Shown piece by piece: positions 24,370 through 33,213 of a DNA stretch of 64,000 bases. Within the stretch, counting starts at the first letter, position 1. Each line of letters begins with the position of its first letter. Both the position numbers and the translations under genes were made by a program. The notes under the pieces are model-generated. The model ran no database searches. It saw only the letters and a list, made by a program, of their open reading frames with translations, and was not told the DNA's origin. Origin of the DNA: Leadbetterella byssophila DSM 17132 (GTDB taxonomy: Bacteria; Bacteroidota; Bacteroidia; Cytophagales; Spirosomataceae); the NCBI RefSeq assembly GCF_000166395.1, contig NC_014655.1, positions 496,001 through 560,000 on the forward strand, given 5' to 3'.

Positions 24370-27300
24370 ATGAAGCACGTCTATTTTTATCGTCATTGCC
24401 TCCTGGCCTTGCCATTATTGCTGATATTTGGCAGTGCATGGGCAAACAGGAATTTAGAAGGTCTAGTGAAGGATGCAAACGGTCCTCTGCCCGGAGTGTC
24501 TATAGCCATTAAGGGTCAACTCGCTGCTGCCATTTCAGATGCCGATGGTAGGTTCAGTTTGCAGATTCCAGATGCTAAGGTGGTACTCGTTTTTACCAGC
24601 GTGGGGTATAAATCCAAAGAAGTAGAAGTCCTACCTGGTTTTAATACCCAGCTTGTAGTGGAATTAGAGGAAGATAACCAGCAGTTGACGGAACTCTTGG
24701 TAGTAGGTTACGGCACTAGAAACAAGAATGAATTCACAGGGTCTGCCGTACAGATCAAAGGAGATGCCATTAAAGAACAACCTGTTCAGTCTTTTGATCA
24801 AGCCTTACAAGGGCGAGCAGCCGGTGTAAGTATTGCACAACCTAACGGAGTACTTAACAACCCTCCTGTGATAAGAATCCGTGGGGTCAATTCCATTTCC
24901 TTAAGCTCTTATCCACTCATCGTAGTAGACGGTATACCTGTAAATACAGGTAATGTTTCCGGGGATTCAAACGTGCCGAATAACCCTTTAGGTGACATTA
25001 ACCCTGCGGATATTGAATCTATAGATATCCTTAAAGATGCAGCATCTACGGCCATCTACGGTTCTAGAGCCGCAGCAGGGGTTCTTTTGATCACCACTAA
25101 AAGAGGAAAAGAAGGAAAGGCCAAAGTTAGTTATGAAGGTTGGGTAGGAGCTTCTGAAGCTGTTCGACTGCCAAAACTTCTCAATGCGGAACAGTTTGTG
25201 GCCATCAAAAATGAAGCAGTTTTGAATTCTAGGATTTTAGCAGGACAATCCGTTGAAAATTACGAACAGTTCTTCGCTGATCAGCACCCTGATGGCACAC
25301 CTGTAGATACGCGATGGTATGACTACATTTATAGAACCGGTGTGTCCCACCATCATGGACTAAATATCTCCGGAGGAACTGCTGCAACTTCCTATTTCTT
25401 CTCCGCCAATTATTCCGACCAAAAAGGCTTCTTACAAGACAATGATTTCCGCAGAGCAGGGGTAAGATTTAATATAGACCATAGAGTAAGCGAAAGACTA
25501 AAACTTAGAGGTAACTTTAGTTTTAACAATACTTTTAACCAGTCTCCTAACTCCGGTTCTTTGCCTAATAATGCTCAGTTGATCATAGGAGCAGCGAGGA
25601 TGTCATTTATCCTTCCGCCAAACGTGGATCCATACCTTCCTGACGGGTCTTGGAACGTCACCTCTACAGGCCAGATAGGAAATGGAAAGAATAAGATAGT
25701 TAGTGCCTATTATAATCCTGTGGCTCTTTTTGCTTTGTCAAAATATACTTCGGAGAACGACAGGATTCTAGGTAACCTTGGGGCAACATTGAACCTAGCA
25801 AAAGGATTAGATTTGAATACTACCTATTCCATTGACCGCTTAAAGGTTGAAAATATAGGCTTTAACAGCTCCAAAGTAGGAAGTTCCTCAACGACAACCG
25901 GAGGTAATGCTTATCAAATAGCGGCTTTGAGGAACAACTGGAACTGGACCACCACTTTGCAGTATGACCTACGAAGGTCTACAAGTCACTTAGGTTTATT
26001 GGCCGGATATGATGTACAGAAATTTGAAAACTCGTCATGGGGTGCCTCTGTTACTCAGGCGGCTGATACGTATTTCGAAAACTACCAAGGCACTTGGGGA
26101 AATATCACACCGACCGGTAATTCTTTGGAAGAAAAAGCTTATATCTCCTATTTTGGTAGGATCACCTATGATTATTTGGATAAATACTTCCTTACACTCA
26201 ATTATCGGAGAGACGGAAGTTCACCTCTAGGTGCGAATTACAAATTTGGGGATTTTGGAGGAGCTTCCCTGGGATGGTTGATTTCTGAAGAAGCTTTCTT
26301 CCCTAAAGGTGATATACTTAGTTCCGCCAAAGTAAAGGCTAGTTGGGGTAGAGTAGGGAATGGTAATATAAATAATGCCTATGGTTCCTTAGAACTGTAT
26401 GGAGCATCTTTATACGGCACAGTGCCTACATGGGGTTTGGCTCAAGCCGGAAATCCGGATTTAGGTTGGGAAACCAGTGATCAGACAAACGTAGGTCTGG
26501 AGTTTGGCTTACTTAAGAACCGTATACAAGGAGAAGTAACCTGGTTCAATAATGATGTGAATGGTCTCATTCTCAGTTCTCCCCAAGCACCTTCTAAAGG
26601 GATACCGGGTGATGCCATTTTAGCAAATGTAGGCTCTTTGTATAATAGGGGTTTAGAAATTAGCCTTAGTGGAGATGTGGTGAAAAAAGGCAAGTTTTCA
26701 TGGAATGCCAATCTAAACTTTACCATCGTAAAGAACCGGGTAACTGCGCTAGCAGAAGGAAACGCTGATATCATTGGCACCACGCATGTAGCGGCTAATG
26801 CTTTTAATATAACGCGAGTGGGATTTTCAGTAGGTAGTTTATATGGTGCTGTGGTGGATGGTGTTAATCCGGAGAACGGTAGACAAATTTTCATCAATAA
26901 GAATGGTGAGAAGGTACAATTTACTCATGTAGCAGGACCTGGAGATTATAGATGGTCTTATTTGGATGGACGTGAGGCACCAGCTATCACTGCCGCAGAT
27001 TATCAAATTTTGGGGAATGCATTGCCTATCTTCTACGGTGGATTTAATCATAGTTTCTCTTATAGCTCCTGGGATGCCGGTTTGAATTTCACATTTGCTG
27101 GAGGGAATTACATCATGAACGGTACACGAGCTACCCTTTTGGATCAGAGATATTTTAATAATAGCACCGAGATTTTGAAACGTTGGCAAAAACCGGGAGA
27201 TATCACAGATATTCCTAGGCTAGTTTATAATGATCAATTATCAAATGGAAACAATGGACCAGTGTCAACCAATGTAGAGAAAGGAGATTTTGTACGCTTA

Positions 27301-27528
27301 CAAAACATTTCTTTAGGATATAGGGTGCCATTTACGCTAGTGAATAGGTTAGGGGCGAATAGTATTAGGGTTTATGCTCAAGTATCCAATGCTTTCTTAT
27401 GGACCAAATACAGCGGCTTAGATCCGGAATCATCTTCAAATAGCAACTCAAATACTTCTCCCGGGGTAGAATTGAATGCTATTGGCCAAGCTAGAACGTA
27501 CACTTTTGGAATTAATCTAGGATTATAA
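24370..27528 (+). CDS. SusC-family TonB-dependent outer-membrane transporter
   Basis: A 1052-residue receptor. A signal peptide (to about SAWAN, residue 26) is followed by a carboxypeptidase-regulatory-like beta domain (~28-110, GLVKDANGPLPGVSIAIKG), a plug (~118-240; VGYGTRNKNEFTGSAVQI, PLIVVDGIPV, ILKDAASTAIYGSRAAAGV) and a 22-strand barrel. It imports a ligand captured by the SusD partner using TonB energy. It has no N-terminal STN signalling domain, so it is not expected to signal through an anti-sigma factor. It lies 258 bases after the dCas12f-like gene with the putative guide RNA between. The substrate is unknown. Confidence 0.95.
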   Translation: MKHVYFYRHCLLALPLLLIFGSAWANRNLEGLVKDANGPLPGVSIAIKGQLAAAISDADGRFSLQIPDAKVVLVFTSVGYKSKEVEVLPGFNTQLVVELEEDNQQLTELLVVGYGTRNKNEFTGSAVQIKGDAIKEQPVQSFDQALQGRAAGVSIAQPNGVLNNPPVIRIRGVNSISLSSYPLIVVDGIPVNTGNVSGDSNVPNNPLGDINPADIESIDILKDAASTAIYGSRAAAGVLLITTKRGKEGKAKVSYEGWVGASEAVRLPKLLNAEQFVAIKNEAVLNSRILAGQSVENYEQFFADQHPDGTPVDTRWYDYIYRTGVSHHHGLNISGGTAATSYFFSANYSDQKGFLQDNDFRRAGVRFNIDHRVSERLKLRGNFSFNNTFNQSPNSGSLPNNAQLIIGAARMSFILPPNVDPYLPDGSWNVTSTGQIGNGKNKIVSAYYNPVALFALSKYTSENDRILGNLGATLNLAKGLDLNTTYSIDRLKVENIGFNSSKVGSSSTTTGGNAYQIAALRNNWNWTTTLQYDLRRSTSHLGLLAGYDVQKFENSSWGASVTQAADTYFENYQGTWGNITPTGNSLEEKAYISYFGRITYDYLDKYFLTLNYRRDGSSPLGANYKFGDFGGASLGWLISEEAFFPKGDILSSAKVKASWGRVGNGNINNAYGSLELYGASLYGTVPTWGLAQAGNPDLGWETSDQTNVGLEFGLLKNRIQGEVTWFNNDVNGLILSSPQAPSKGIPGDAILANVGSLYNRGLEISLSGDVVKKGKFSWNANLNFTIVKNRVTALAEGNADIIGTTHVAANAFNITRVGFSVGSLYGAVVDGVNPENGRQIFINKNGEKVQFTHVAGPGDYRWSYLDGREAPAITAADYQILGNALPIFYGGFNHSFSYSSWDAGLNFTFAGGNYIMNGTRATLLDQRYFNNSTEILKRWQKPGDITDIPRLVYNDQLSNGNNGPVSTNVEKGDFVRLQNISLGYRVPFTLVNRLGANSIRVYAQVSNAFLWTKYSGLDPESSSNSNSNTSPGVELNAIGQARTYTFGINLGL

Positions 27529-27539
27529 TTAATAGACAC

Positions 27540-28952
27540 ATGAAAAAGATATTCATTGCTATATCACTTTTAGGATTTACAGCTTGTGATCAAGATAAGC
27601 TTCTCCATACCGTTCCTCCTACTCAGCTTAGTTCTGCTGATGTGTTTAATACTCCAGAAAGAATAGAGGCTCTGGTCAACGGGATCTACAAAGCCATTAA
27701 AAATTCAAGTCTTTACGGTGGCAGATACCTTCTTTATAATGACGTGAGAGGGGAGGATTTTATCAATATCACGGGGAATACATTTACCGGATATGAAAGT
27801 TGGAATAACTCCTATTCCTCTGGTTCAAATGATATTATCAATCTGTGGTCGGCAGGCTATACAACCATAAACCAAGCCAATATTTTGATAGATGGTTTGG
27901 GTCGAAGTAAGGGAGTGATTAGTGAATCTCAGGCTGCAGCATACATAGGAGAGGCTAAGTTTCTGAGGGCTTTAACCTACTATAGTTTAGTTACTGTATA
28001 TGCGCGGCCTTATGCTGATAAGGAAGGACAAAATCCGGGTCTTCCTTTGCGACTATTAGCAGAAACTACTCCCGCGAACAATGATCTGGCGCGTAGTTCT
28101 GTAGCAGAAGTTTATCAGCAAATCATCAAAGATTTGGATGATGCAGAGGCATCTTTACCGGCTAATTATAGTACCGCACTCTTAAATACTACCAGAGCTC
28201 ATAGGAATACAGCTATCGCCCTTAAAACAAGAGTGTATTTAACCTTAGGGAAATGGGATAAGGTAGTGGAAGAAGCTAGAAAGATTGTACCGCAAATCCA
28301 GTCGCCATTCAAAGCTACAAGCGGTGTAAATCATGAGCTACAAGACGTGGTACAGATTTTTCAGAATAATTTTACTACTACGGAGTCCATTTTCTCCATG
28401 CCGTTCTCCTCTTTGGATAATCTCGGGGGGCAGAGCGCAATAGCGTACATTTATAATACGAATTCAGAATATCACCTCAATCCTACAGGTATTTTTGGTG
28501 ATCCTCAATGGGGGGAAAGGGATGCTAGGAGGCAATGGTTAAGAATCAATAATGGAAGAGCCTTCTTGGCTAAATTTGGCTCTACAGCTCCCTTCTTGAA
28601 CTATATTCCAGTCATTCGGTATTCAGAAGTACTTTTGAACTATGCGGAGGCCTTGGTGAGGAAAGGTGAATGGAGTTTATCTAAGACCTTGGTAGAGGCA
28701 GTGCATCACCGCTCAGATCCTAATTATTCTTTTCAAAGCACTACAGGCCAAGGATTATTAGAAAGCATTTGGAAAGAGAGAAGGATTGAACTTCTAGGCG
28801 AAGGTTTTAGATCCAATGATCTATTGAGAAATCTTTTGCCAATTCCTCAGAAGGGTTCGGCTTCTTTAACGGCCGGAAGGGTAGATCCTCATGATGAGAA
28901 TTATATCTTCCCCTTGTCAAATGCGGAAATAGCAACTAATAAAGCGCTATGA
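27540..28952 (+). CDS. SusD-family nutrient-binding lipoprotein
   Basis: A 470-residue surface lipoprotein with a lipobox ending at C16 (LLGFTAC) followed by DQDK, an acidic start like the export signal of surface lipoproteins. TPR-like helices with ALVNGIYKAIKN, EAKFLRALTYYSLVTVYARPY and the C-terminal LLNYAEALVRKG and WKERRIELLGEG motifs are typical of SusD/RagB. It caps the SusC barrel and binds substrate. It starts 11 bases after susC. No glycoside hydrolase follows, so the pair stands alone, and the ligand may not be a glycan at all. Confidence 0.93.
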   Translation: MKKIFIAISLLGFTACDQDKLLHTVPPTQLSSADVFNTPERIEALVNGIYKAIKNSSLYGGRYLLYNDVRGEDFINITGNTFTGYESWNNSYSSGSNDIINLWSAGYTTINQANILIDGLGRSKGVISESQAAAYIGEAKFLRALTYYSLVTVYARPYADKEGQNPGLPLRLLAETTPANNDLARSSVAEVYQQIIKDLDDAEASLPANYSTALLNTTRAHRNTAIALKTRVYLTLGKWDKVVEEARKIVPQIQSPFKATSGVNHELQDVVQIFQNNFTTTESIFSMPFSSLDNLGGQSAIAYIYNTNSEYHLNPTGIFGDPQWGERDARRQWLRINNGRAFLAKFGSTAPFLNYIPVIRYSEVLLNYAEALVRKGEWSLSKTLVEAVHHRSDPNYSFQSTTGQGLLESIWKERRIELLGEGFRSNDLLRNLLPIPQKGSASLTAGRVDPHDENYIFPLSNAEIATNKAL

Positions 28953-28958
28953 TTATCT

Positions 28959-28982
28959 GGGCCTCATCATTGGGGCCCTTTT
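28959..28982 (+). terminator. Terminator after susD
   Basis: GGGCCTC (28959-28965) pairs with GGGGCCC (28972-28978), with one G-U pair and a 6-base loop, and T4 follows. The right arm lies within the end of the convergent outer-membrane deacylase gene. Confidence 0.7.
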
Positions 28983-30064
28983 AATGTATACCCAATGGTC
29001 CATTCTATATAATCTGCCTTTCCTGCATGTGCCTTGATGGAAACGCCGGCATTAAAGGGATGAGAGAAGTAGTATCTGGCACCAGCTCTTAAAAAGATCC
29101 TCTTAAGTTCTCCATTGAAAGACTGTTTGTGTAAATAGTATCCCACGTTTCCATTCAGGGTTAGATCTGAAGTTAGATGATGTACAATGTATAAGGAAGG
29201 TCCACCGGTTAGCACGGCACCTAAGCTACCAGCTTTTTGTCCGGCAATTCTCTCTTCTTTCCCCGACTGAGAATAGAAAAAGTCATATCCTCCTCCCAGT
29301 CGCCATTTATGTGAAACGTATTTGCTGGCGTACAGAGAAACCGTACTTTTCCAAAACCTCTCTTTGGAGGTTTTTTGAAGTTGTTTTACTCCACTTCCGT
29401 ATGAAAAGTCGAAGATCAAGTTTTTAGGATAATCCGGAATTGTTGGCCTTACATAAGGTTCGATTTTTTTCGGTTCGTAAATCACAGTTACAGCAAAGGG
29501 CACCAGATTAATACCCTTGTTGGGCAAAGACAAGGATCCGTTAGAAAAGTGATGAAAAGAAAATCCCGCTCCCACCTTCCATTTCTCATGCCATCTATAT
29601 GTAGTTCTTAAGCCGAAGTCTATGAAAACGTTCGTTTTTGAGCCTATAACTAGATTCAAAGGGTTTTTATCCTCATCATATGGGTTGAAATTCCCGGACA
29701 GACCAAGCCCTATTCTATAATCAAAGCCCCATTTGGAATTAGATTTTGGAGAAATGGGAGTGTCTACAAAACCATATAAGGCGAAAGGATTTCCTATGAT
29801 GTCAGAATTGAAGGTACTTGAGTAAAAACCTATACCGTATACGGGATAGTTGTAAATTTGATGGTAATGATCCTTTTTTCCGGATGATTTCCATCCCACA
29901 CGGGCATTTATGCCATTGTAGTACGCATCTTCATAGGTAGTACTTTTGACACTTTTTTGCGTTAGCATCCCACCATTTTCCGTTTCAACTTCTATGCTTA
30001 GTTGAGCAAATATGAACTGTGGTAAAAGTATTAGCAGTAATAATTTCTTATAGCACATGGTCAT
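28967..30064 (-). CDS. PagL-like acyloxyacyl hydrolase (outer-membrane lipid deacylase)
   Basis: A 365-residue outer-membrane beta-barrel with a signal peptide (to about FIFAQ, residue 21; the ATG at 30058 may be the real start). The motif H172-F-S174-N-G in a HHFSNGSLSLPNKGIN context matches the acyloxyacyl hydrolase/PagL family, whose His-Ser pair removes an acyl chain from lipid A. It is the last gene of the presumed glycosphingolipid operon and overlaps the glycosyltransferase gene by 11-17 bp, so its lipid substrate here could be lipid A or a sphingolipid. This is inference. Confidence 0.75.
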   Translation of the reverse strand: MTMCYKKLLLLILLPQFIFAQLSIEVETENGGMLTQKSVKSTTYEDAYYNGINARVGWKSSGKKDHYHQIYNYPVYGIGFYSSTFNSDIIGNPFALYGFVDTPISPKSNSKWGFDYRIGLGLSGNFNPYDEDKNPLNLVIGSKTNVFIDFGLRTTYRWHEKWKVGAGFSFHHFSNGSLSLPNKGINLVPFAVTVIYEPKKIEPYVRPTIPDYPKNLIFDFSYGSGVKQLQKTSKERFWKSTVSLYASKYVSHKWRLGGGYDFFYSQSGKEERIAGQKAGSLGAVLTGGPSLYIVHHLTSDLTLNGNVGYYLHKQSFNGELKRIFLRAGARYYFSHPFNAGVSIKAHAGKADYIEWTIGYTLKGPQ

Positions 30065-31166
30065 TTTGAAAGACCTTCAGGTAAGCTTTTACCATGCGGT
30101 CCCATGAAAAATTTTCTTTAGTATATAGAGTAAATGCTTCTTTCTTATTCTGATACTTTTCCAGATCCATTAGGGTTTTAGCCCAGGCATTGGGATCATC
30201 AGCAGGTAATAATATCCCATTTTTGTAGGAATGAATGGCGGAAGGAATTCCATCGACTTGAGAGGCCAGAACTAGGGCACCGTTCACTGACGCTTCTAAA
30301 CATACTAAGCCAAACCCTTCCATGTCACCCTCCTGATGTATGTTTGGCATTATGAAAGCCGCTGATCTTCTAAAAAGTTGTACAATGGTAGTATAGGGCA
30401 AATGACCCAAATGTTTCACATCAGGATTACCTGGTAGAAGCTTTCTTAGGTTTACTGAATCAGAAGGGAAACCTAGAAAGAGCATAATTCTAGTTCTCAG
30501 TTTTTTGGGCAAAATGTGCAATATCCTTTCCAAAAGGTTTGGTACTTCTTTATATGGCCCGACGATTATGAGTTGGTATTTTTTTCTAACCAAAGGAAGT
30601 ACGTGATTTATGAACCAAGAGAAACCTTTTCTTTCCACCGGTCTTCCTAGCATAAGAAGGAAGGGTCTGGGGTCTATAATGGGGAGTTCCTCTGCAGAAT
30701 AAGCATTTTCCTTTGTATCTACACCATTAGCTACAACCACTACTTTTTCAGGATCCAAACCTGATTTAATGGCTTCTTTTGCTGTGGCATCACTTACCGC
30801 AATGATCTTGTCATAGCGGTTCATTCGTGTAAGTAATCTAATCCTGTAAAAAGAGCTGGGGAAGGTTACATCTAATCCATGTAGGGTTACGGAACGAGCT
30901 ATATGAGCATAGGATTTATGGAAACTACAGAAAGTGCCTATCAGTCCATCGTTAAAATGGACCATTTGAATTCCAGGATTTTCTTTGATGATTTGTGTTA
31001 TCCTTTTTTGTAAATGGATGAAGAAGCTGAGAAGGGACTCTTGGCCTTCATACACAAGCATGTGTACCTTGGCATAGCGTTTCATTCCATTAATGAGTTC
31101 AAAGCTTTGCTTCTCCATTCCACCGGTACTAGGCGGATATTTATGACTTACAAAAAGTATTTCCAT
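30048..31166 (-). CDS. GT4-family glycosyltransferase
   Basis: A 372-residue GT-B enzyme. The N-terminal Rossmann half starts LFVSHKYPPSTGGMEKQSFELI, and the C-terminal half has LMLGRPVERKGFSWFI, HLGHLPYTTIVQLFRRSAAFIMPN and the E-X7-E region EGFGLVCLEASVNGALVLASQ that binds the sugar nucleotide. It has no signal peptide and acts at the cytoplasmic face. It lies between a flippase-like membrane protein (2 bases) and the PagL-like gene (overlap), in an operon that begins with ceramide genes, so a lipid acceptor is likely. Confidence 0.85.
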   Translation of the reverse strand: MEILFVSHKYPPSTGGMEKQSFELINGMKRYAKVHMLVYEGQESLLSFFIHLQKRITQIIKENPGIQMVHFNDGLIGTFCSFHKSYAHIARSVTLHGLDVTFPSSFYRIRLLTRMNRYDKIIAVSDATAKEAIKSGLDPEKVVVVANGVDTKENAYSAEELPIIDPRPFLLMLGRPVERKGFSWFINHVLPLVRKKYQLIIVGPYKEVPNLLERILHILPKKLRTRIMLFLGFPSDSVNLRKLLPGNPDVKHLGHLPYTTIVQLFRRSAAFIMPNIHQEGDMEGFGLVCLEASVNGALVLASQVDGIPSAIHSYKNGILLPADDPNAWAKTLMDLEKYQNKKEAFTLYTKENFSWDRMVKAYLKVFQNDHVL

Positions 31167-31168
31167 TG

Positions 31169-32101
31169 TTAGATTTCTTTCCTGTATAGCAGATATAAAA
31201 TTCCTCCTATAGCTGACCAGAACATTTGTCTACTTCTTTTTAATATGGATACCGAGACCCACAAACTGGCAGAACTTATCCCTATAAGCAGAATGACTGT
31301 TTTGTTTGCTATTTCTTCAAGGCCCAATTGACCGGGGATAAAGGCACCTATAGATTTAATGAGGATCACCCCCATGTCCATCAAGAGCCCGTGAAATACG
31401 CTTAGATCATAGCCCAAAAAGCTGAGGATGAAGTACATTTCCAGAGAGCCTGCTATCCAATGCAACATCAGAAACAATGCCGCAAGTATGGAATATTTGG
31501 GGTATTGGAGTACATAATTTCTCAAGGCATTTTTGTAGGATTTTAAGGTGGTCCACCATTTATACGATGAAGATTCATCCACATCTTTGAACAGAAGAAT
31601 GAGTAATACCGTAAGGGTTATCAAAAGGATTCCAAGCAGTATGCCTACTCCTAATCTCCATTTCTCCTCAAGATTACCTCCTAAATACATCCAACTTAAA
31701 GCGCATATCAATAAGAACATCTGGGTTAAGATCATCAGTATCCTAGAGAGAATGACAGAATTATTCGCCACCTCCGGGTTTATCCCTGCCTTTTGTAAAC
31801 CGTGGCTCTTTAGCCAGTCCCCTGCAAGTATGCTGGTAGGATTAAATAAAGCCAGGGTTTCTCCCACATGTCTGAGGACAAATAACCTCCCAAAGGAAAG
31901 GGTATTAGCGTTCTCTCCCAGGCAGTACTTCCATCCCCAGGTTCCTAAAAGATATGCTGCACAGGTGCTTAATAGTATAATGAAGGCTTTGGCACCTATT
32001 TTCTTAAGTATCTCAAAAACCTCTTGAAAATCCGTTGCTTTGAGAAACAGTCCCAAGCTAATAATCACAGAAATGATCAGCCCCCAGCGAAGTATTTTCA
32101 T
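31169..32101 (-). CDS. Lysylphosphatidylglycerol-synthase-TM-like (UPF0104) membrane protein
   Basis: A 310-residue protein with about eight membrane helices and the family motifs LALFNPTSILAGDWLKSHGLQK, RILMILTQ and FIPGQLGLEEI. The family (PF03706) forms the flippase half of MprF and also stand-alone lipid transporters or accessory proteins near glycosyltransferases. Here it is coupled by an ATGA overlap to a glycosyltransferase and sits between two GT4 genes, which suggests it moves the glycolipid made by them or helps their membrane acceptor. No aminoacyl-transfer domain is attached. Confidence 0.82.
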   Translation of the reverse strand: MKILRWGLIISVIISLGLFLKATDFQEVFEILKKIGAKAFIILLSTCAAYLLGTWGWKYCLGENANTLSFGRLFVLRHVGETLALFNPTSILAGDWLKSHGLQKAGINPEVANNSVILSRILMILTQMFLLICALSWMYLGGNLEEKWRLGVGILLGILLITLTVLLILLFKDVDESSSYKWWTTLKSYKNALRNYVLQYPKYSILAALFLMLHWIAGSLEMYFILSFLGYDLSVFHGLLMDMGVILIKSIGAFIPGQLGLEEIANKTVILLIGISSASLWVSVSILKRSRQMFWSAIGGILYLLYRKEI

Positions 32102-33213
32102 GGCTTTAGCGATTTAAGGTCCTCGAAATAAGTAGCAGCTAGCGCTTCCCAGTCGTAAGATTTCGCCATTTGAACTGCCTTTAGACTGAGTTTTTTGTGG
32201 AGTTCCTCGTCAGAGAGTATTTCTTTTATAAAGAATAAGTATTCCTTAGCGTCATTTGGCTCCACTAGATAACCATTTTCCCCCGGAATGATGAAGTCTT
32301 TAGATCCACCACCACGGGCTACAACAGAAGGCAGTCCGGAGGCCATGGCTTCTAATACTACGTTACCGAAGGTCTCCGTGACGGATGGGAAAATAAACAC
32401 ATCTGAGGAAGCGTAGTATTTGGATAGTAGATCATGAGATATATGCCCTAGGAATGTAGCCTGAGGCATAGCTTTCTTCGTCTCTTCTTCTGCCACTCCT
32501 GATCCTGCTATCAAAAGATGATATGGCATCCCTTCTTTTTCAAGAAGTACATATAGGTCTATCAAGGTCTTCAGATTCTTTTCCCATACTAACCTGCTGG
32601 AAAACAGAATGGTTTTCTTCGAATTTTGCGGCAGGAGAGAGGGATTTCTTTTCTCGGGACTGAAAAGGGATAGATCAATACCTCTTTGCCATAATTTCAT
32701 TCTGGATTTCTGAATACCCAGATGACTAAGTTCCTCTATCATCGAGATGGATGGAACATAAATCAAATCACAGTGATTGTAGAAGTTTTGGTAGGACCTT
32801 CTGATATACCATTTCCCTAAAGGAATAAAGATCTTTGCTTTTTTAAGATAGTAATCCATATAGCTGATGAAATGGGTATGGTAAATGCTGATCACCGGTA
32901 TTCCCTTCTTTCTGGCATATTTGAGAGCAGCGTTTCCAAGCAGAGAAGGGGTAGCAATATGTATAACGTCCGGTTGGAAACCATCTAACTCCTTTTCAAG
33001 TTTTCCTCCCCAAGGTACTACAAATCTATAGGTTTCGTTTCCTGGTACCTTCAAGGTGGGTAGGGTGACAGCCTCCAAATTCTCTTGAGCCATACCACAG
33101 AAAAAGCGGAAATCCATCCCTTCAGATGGAATACGCTCTATGAGTTGGAACATGGTGCGGGAAGCTCCATCAAATTCCTTGATTAATATTTCGGCAATGA
33201 AAGCTACCCGCAT
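32098..33213 (-). CDS. GT4-family glycosyltransferase (lipid acceptor likely)
   Basis: A 371-residue GT-B enzyme. The N-terminal half has FIAEILIKEFDGASRTMF, VIHIATPSLLGNAALKYA and SIYHTHFISYM. The C-terminal half has LFSSRLVWEKNLKTLIDLY and the donor site DVFIFPSVTETFGNVVLEAMASGLPSVVA. The overall pattern recalls SQD2-like and diacylglycerol glycosyltransferases. Its start overlaps the DUF5686 stop (TAATG) and its stop overlaps the next ATG, so it is tightly coupled in the operon. It probably adds the first sugar to ceramide or another lipid; this is an inference from context. Confidence 0.85.
   Translation of the reverse strand: MRVAFIAEILIKEFDGASRTMFQLIERIPSEGMDFRFFCGMAQENLEAVTLPTLKVPGNETYRFVVPWGGKLEKELDGFQPDVIHIATPSLLGNAALKYARKKGIPVISIYHTHFISYMDYYLKKAKIFIPLGKWYIRRSYQNFYNHCDLIYVPSISMIEELSHLGIQKSRMKLWQRGIDLSLFSPEKRNPSLLPQNSKKTILFSSRLVWEKNLKTLIDLYVLLEKEGMPYHLLIAGSGVAEEETKKAMPQATFLGHISHDLLSKYYASSDVFIFPSVTETFGNVVLEAMASGLPSVVARGGGSKDFIIPGENGYLVEPNDAKEYLFFIKEILSDEELHKKLSLKAVQMAKSYDWEALAATYFEDLKSLKP

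Noticed and set aside
24185-24478. A 97-residue frame on the minus strand over the guide RNA and susC start.
   Set aside because: It is antisense to the susC signal peptide, has no recognisable domain, and its composition fits a shadow of the other strand.
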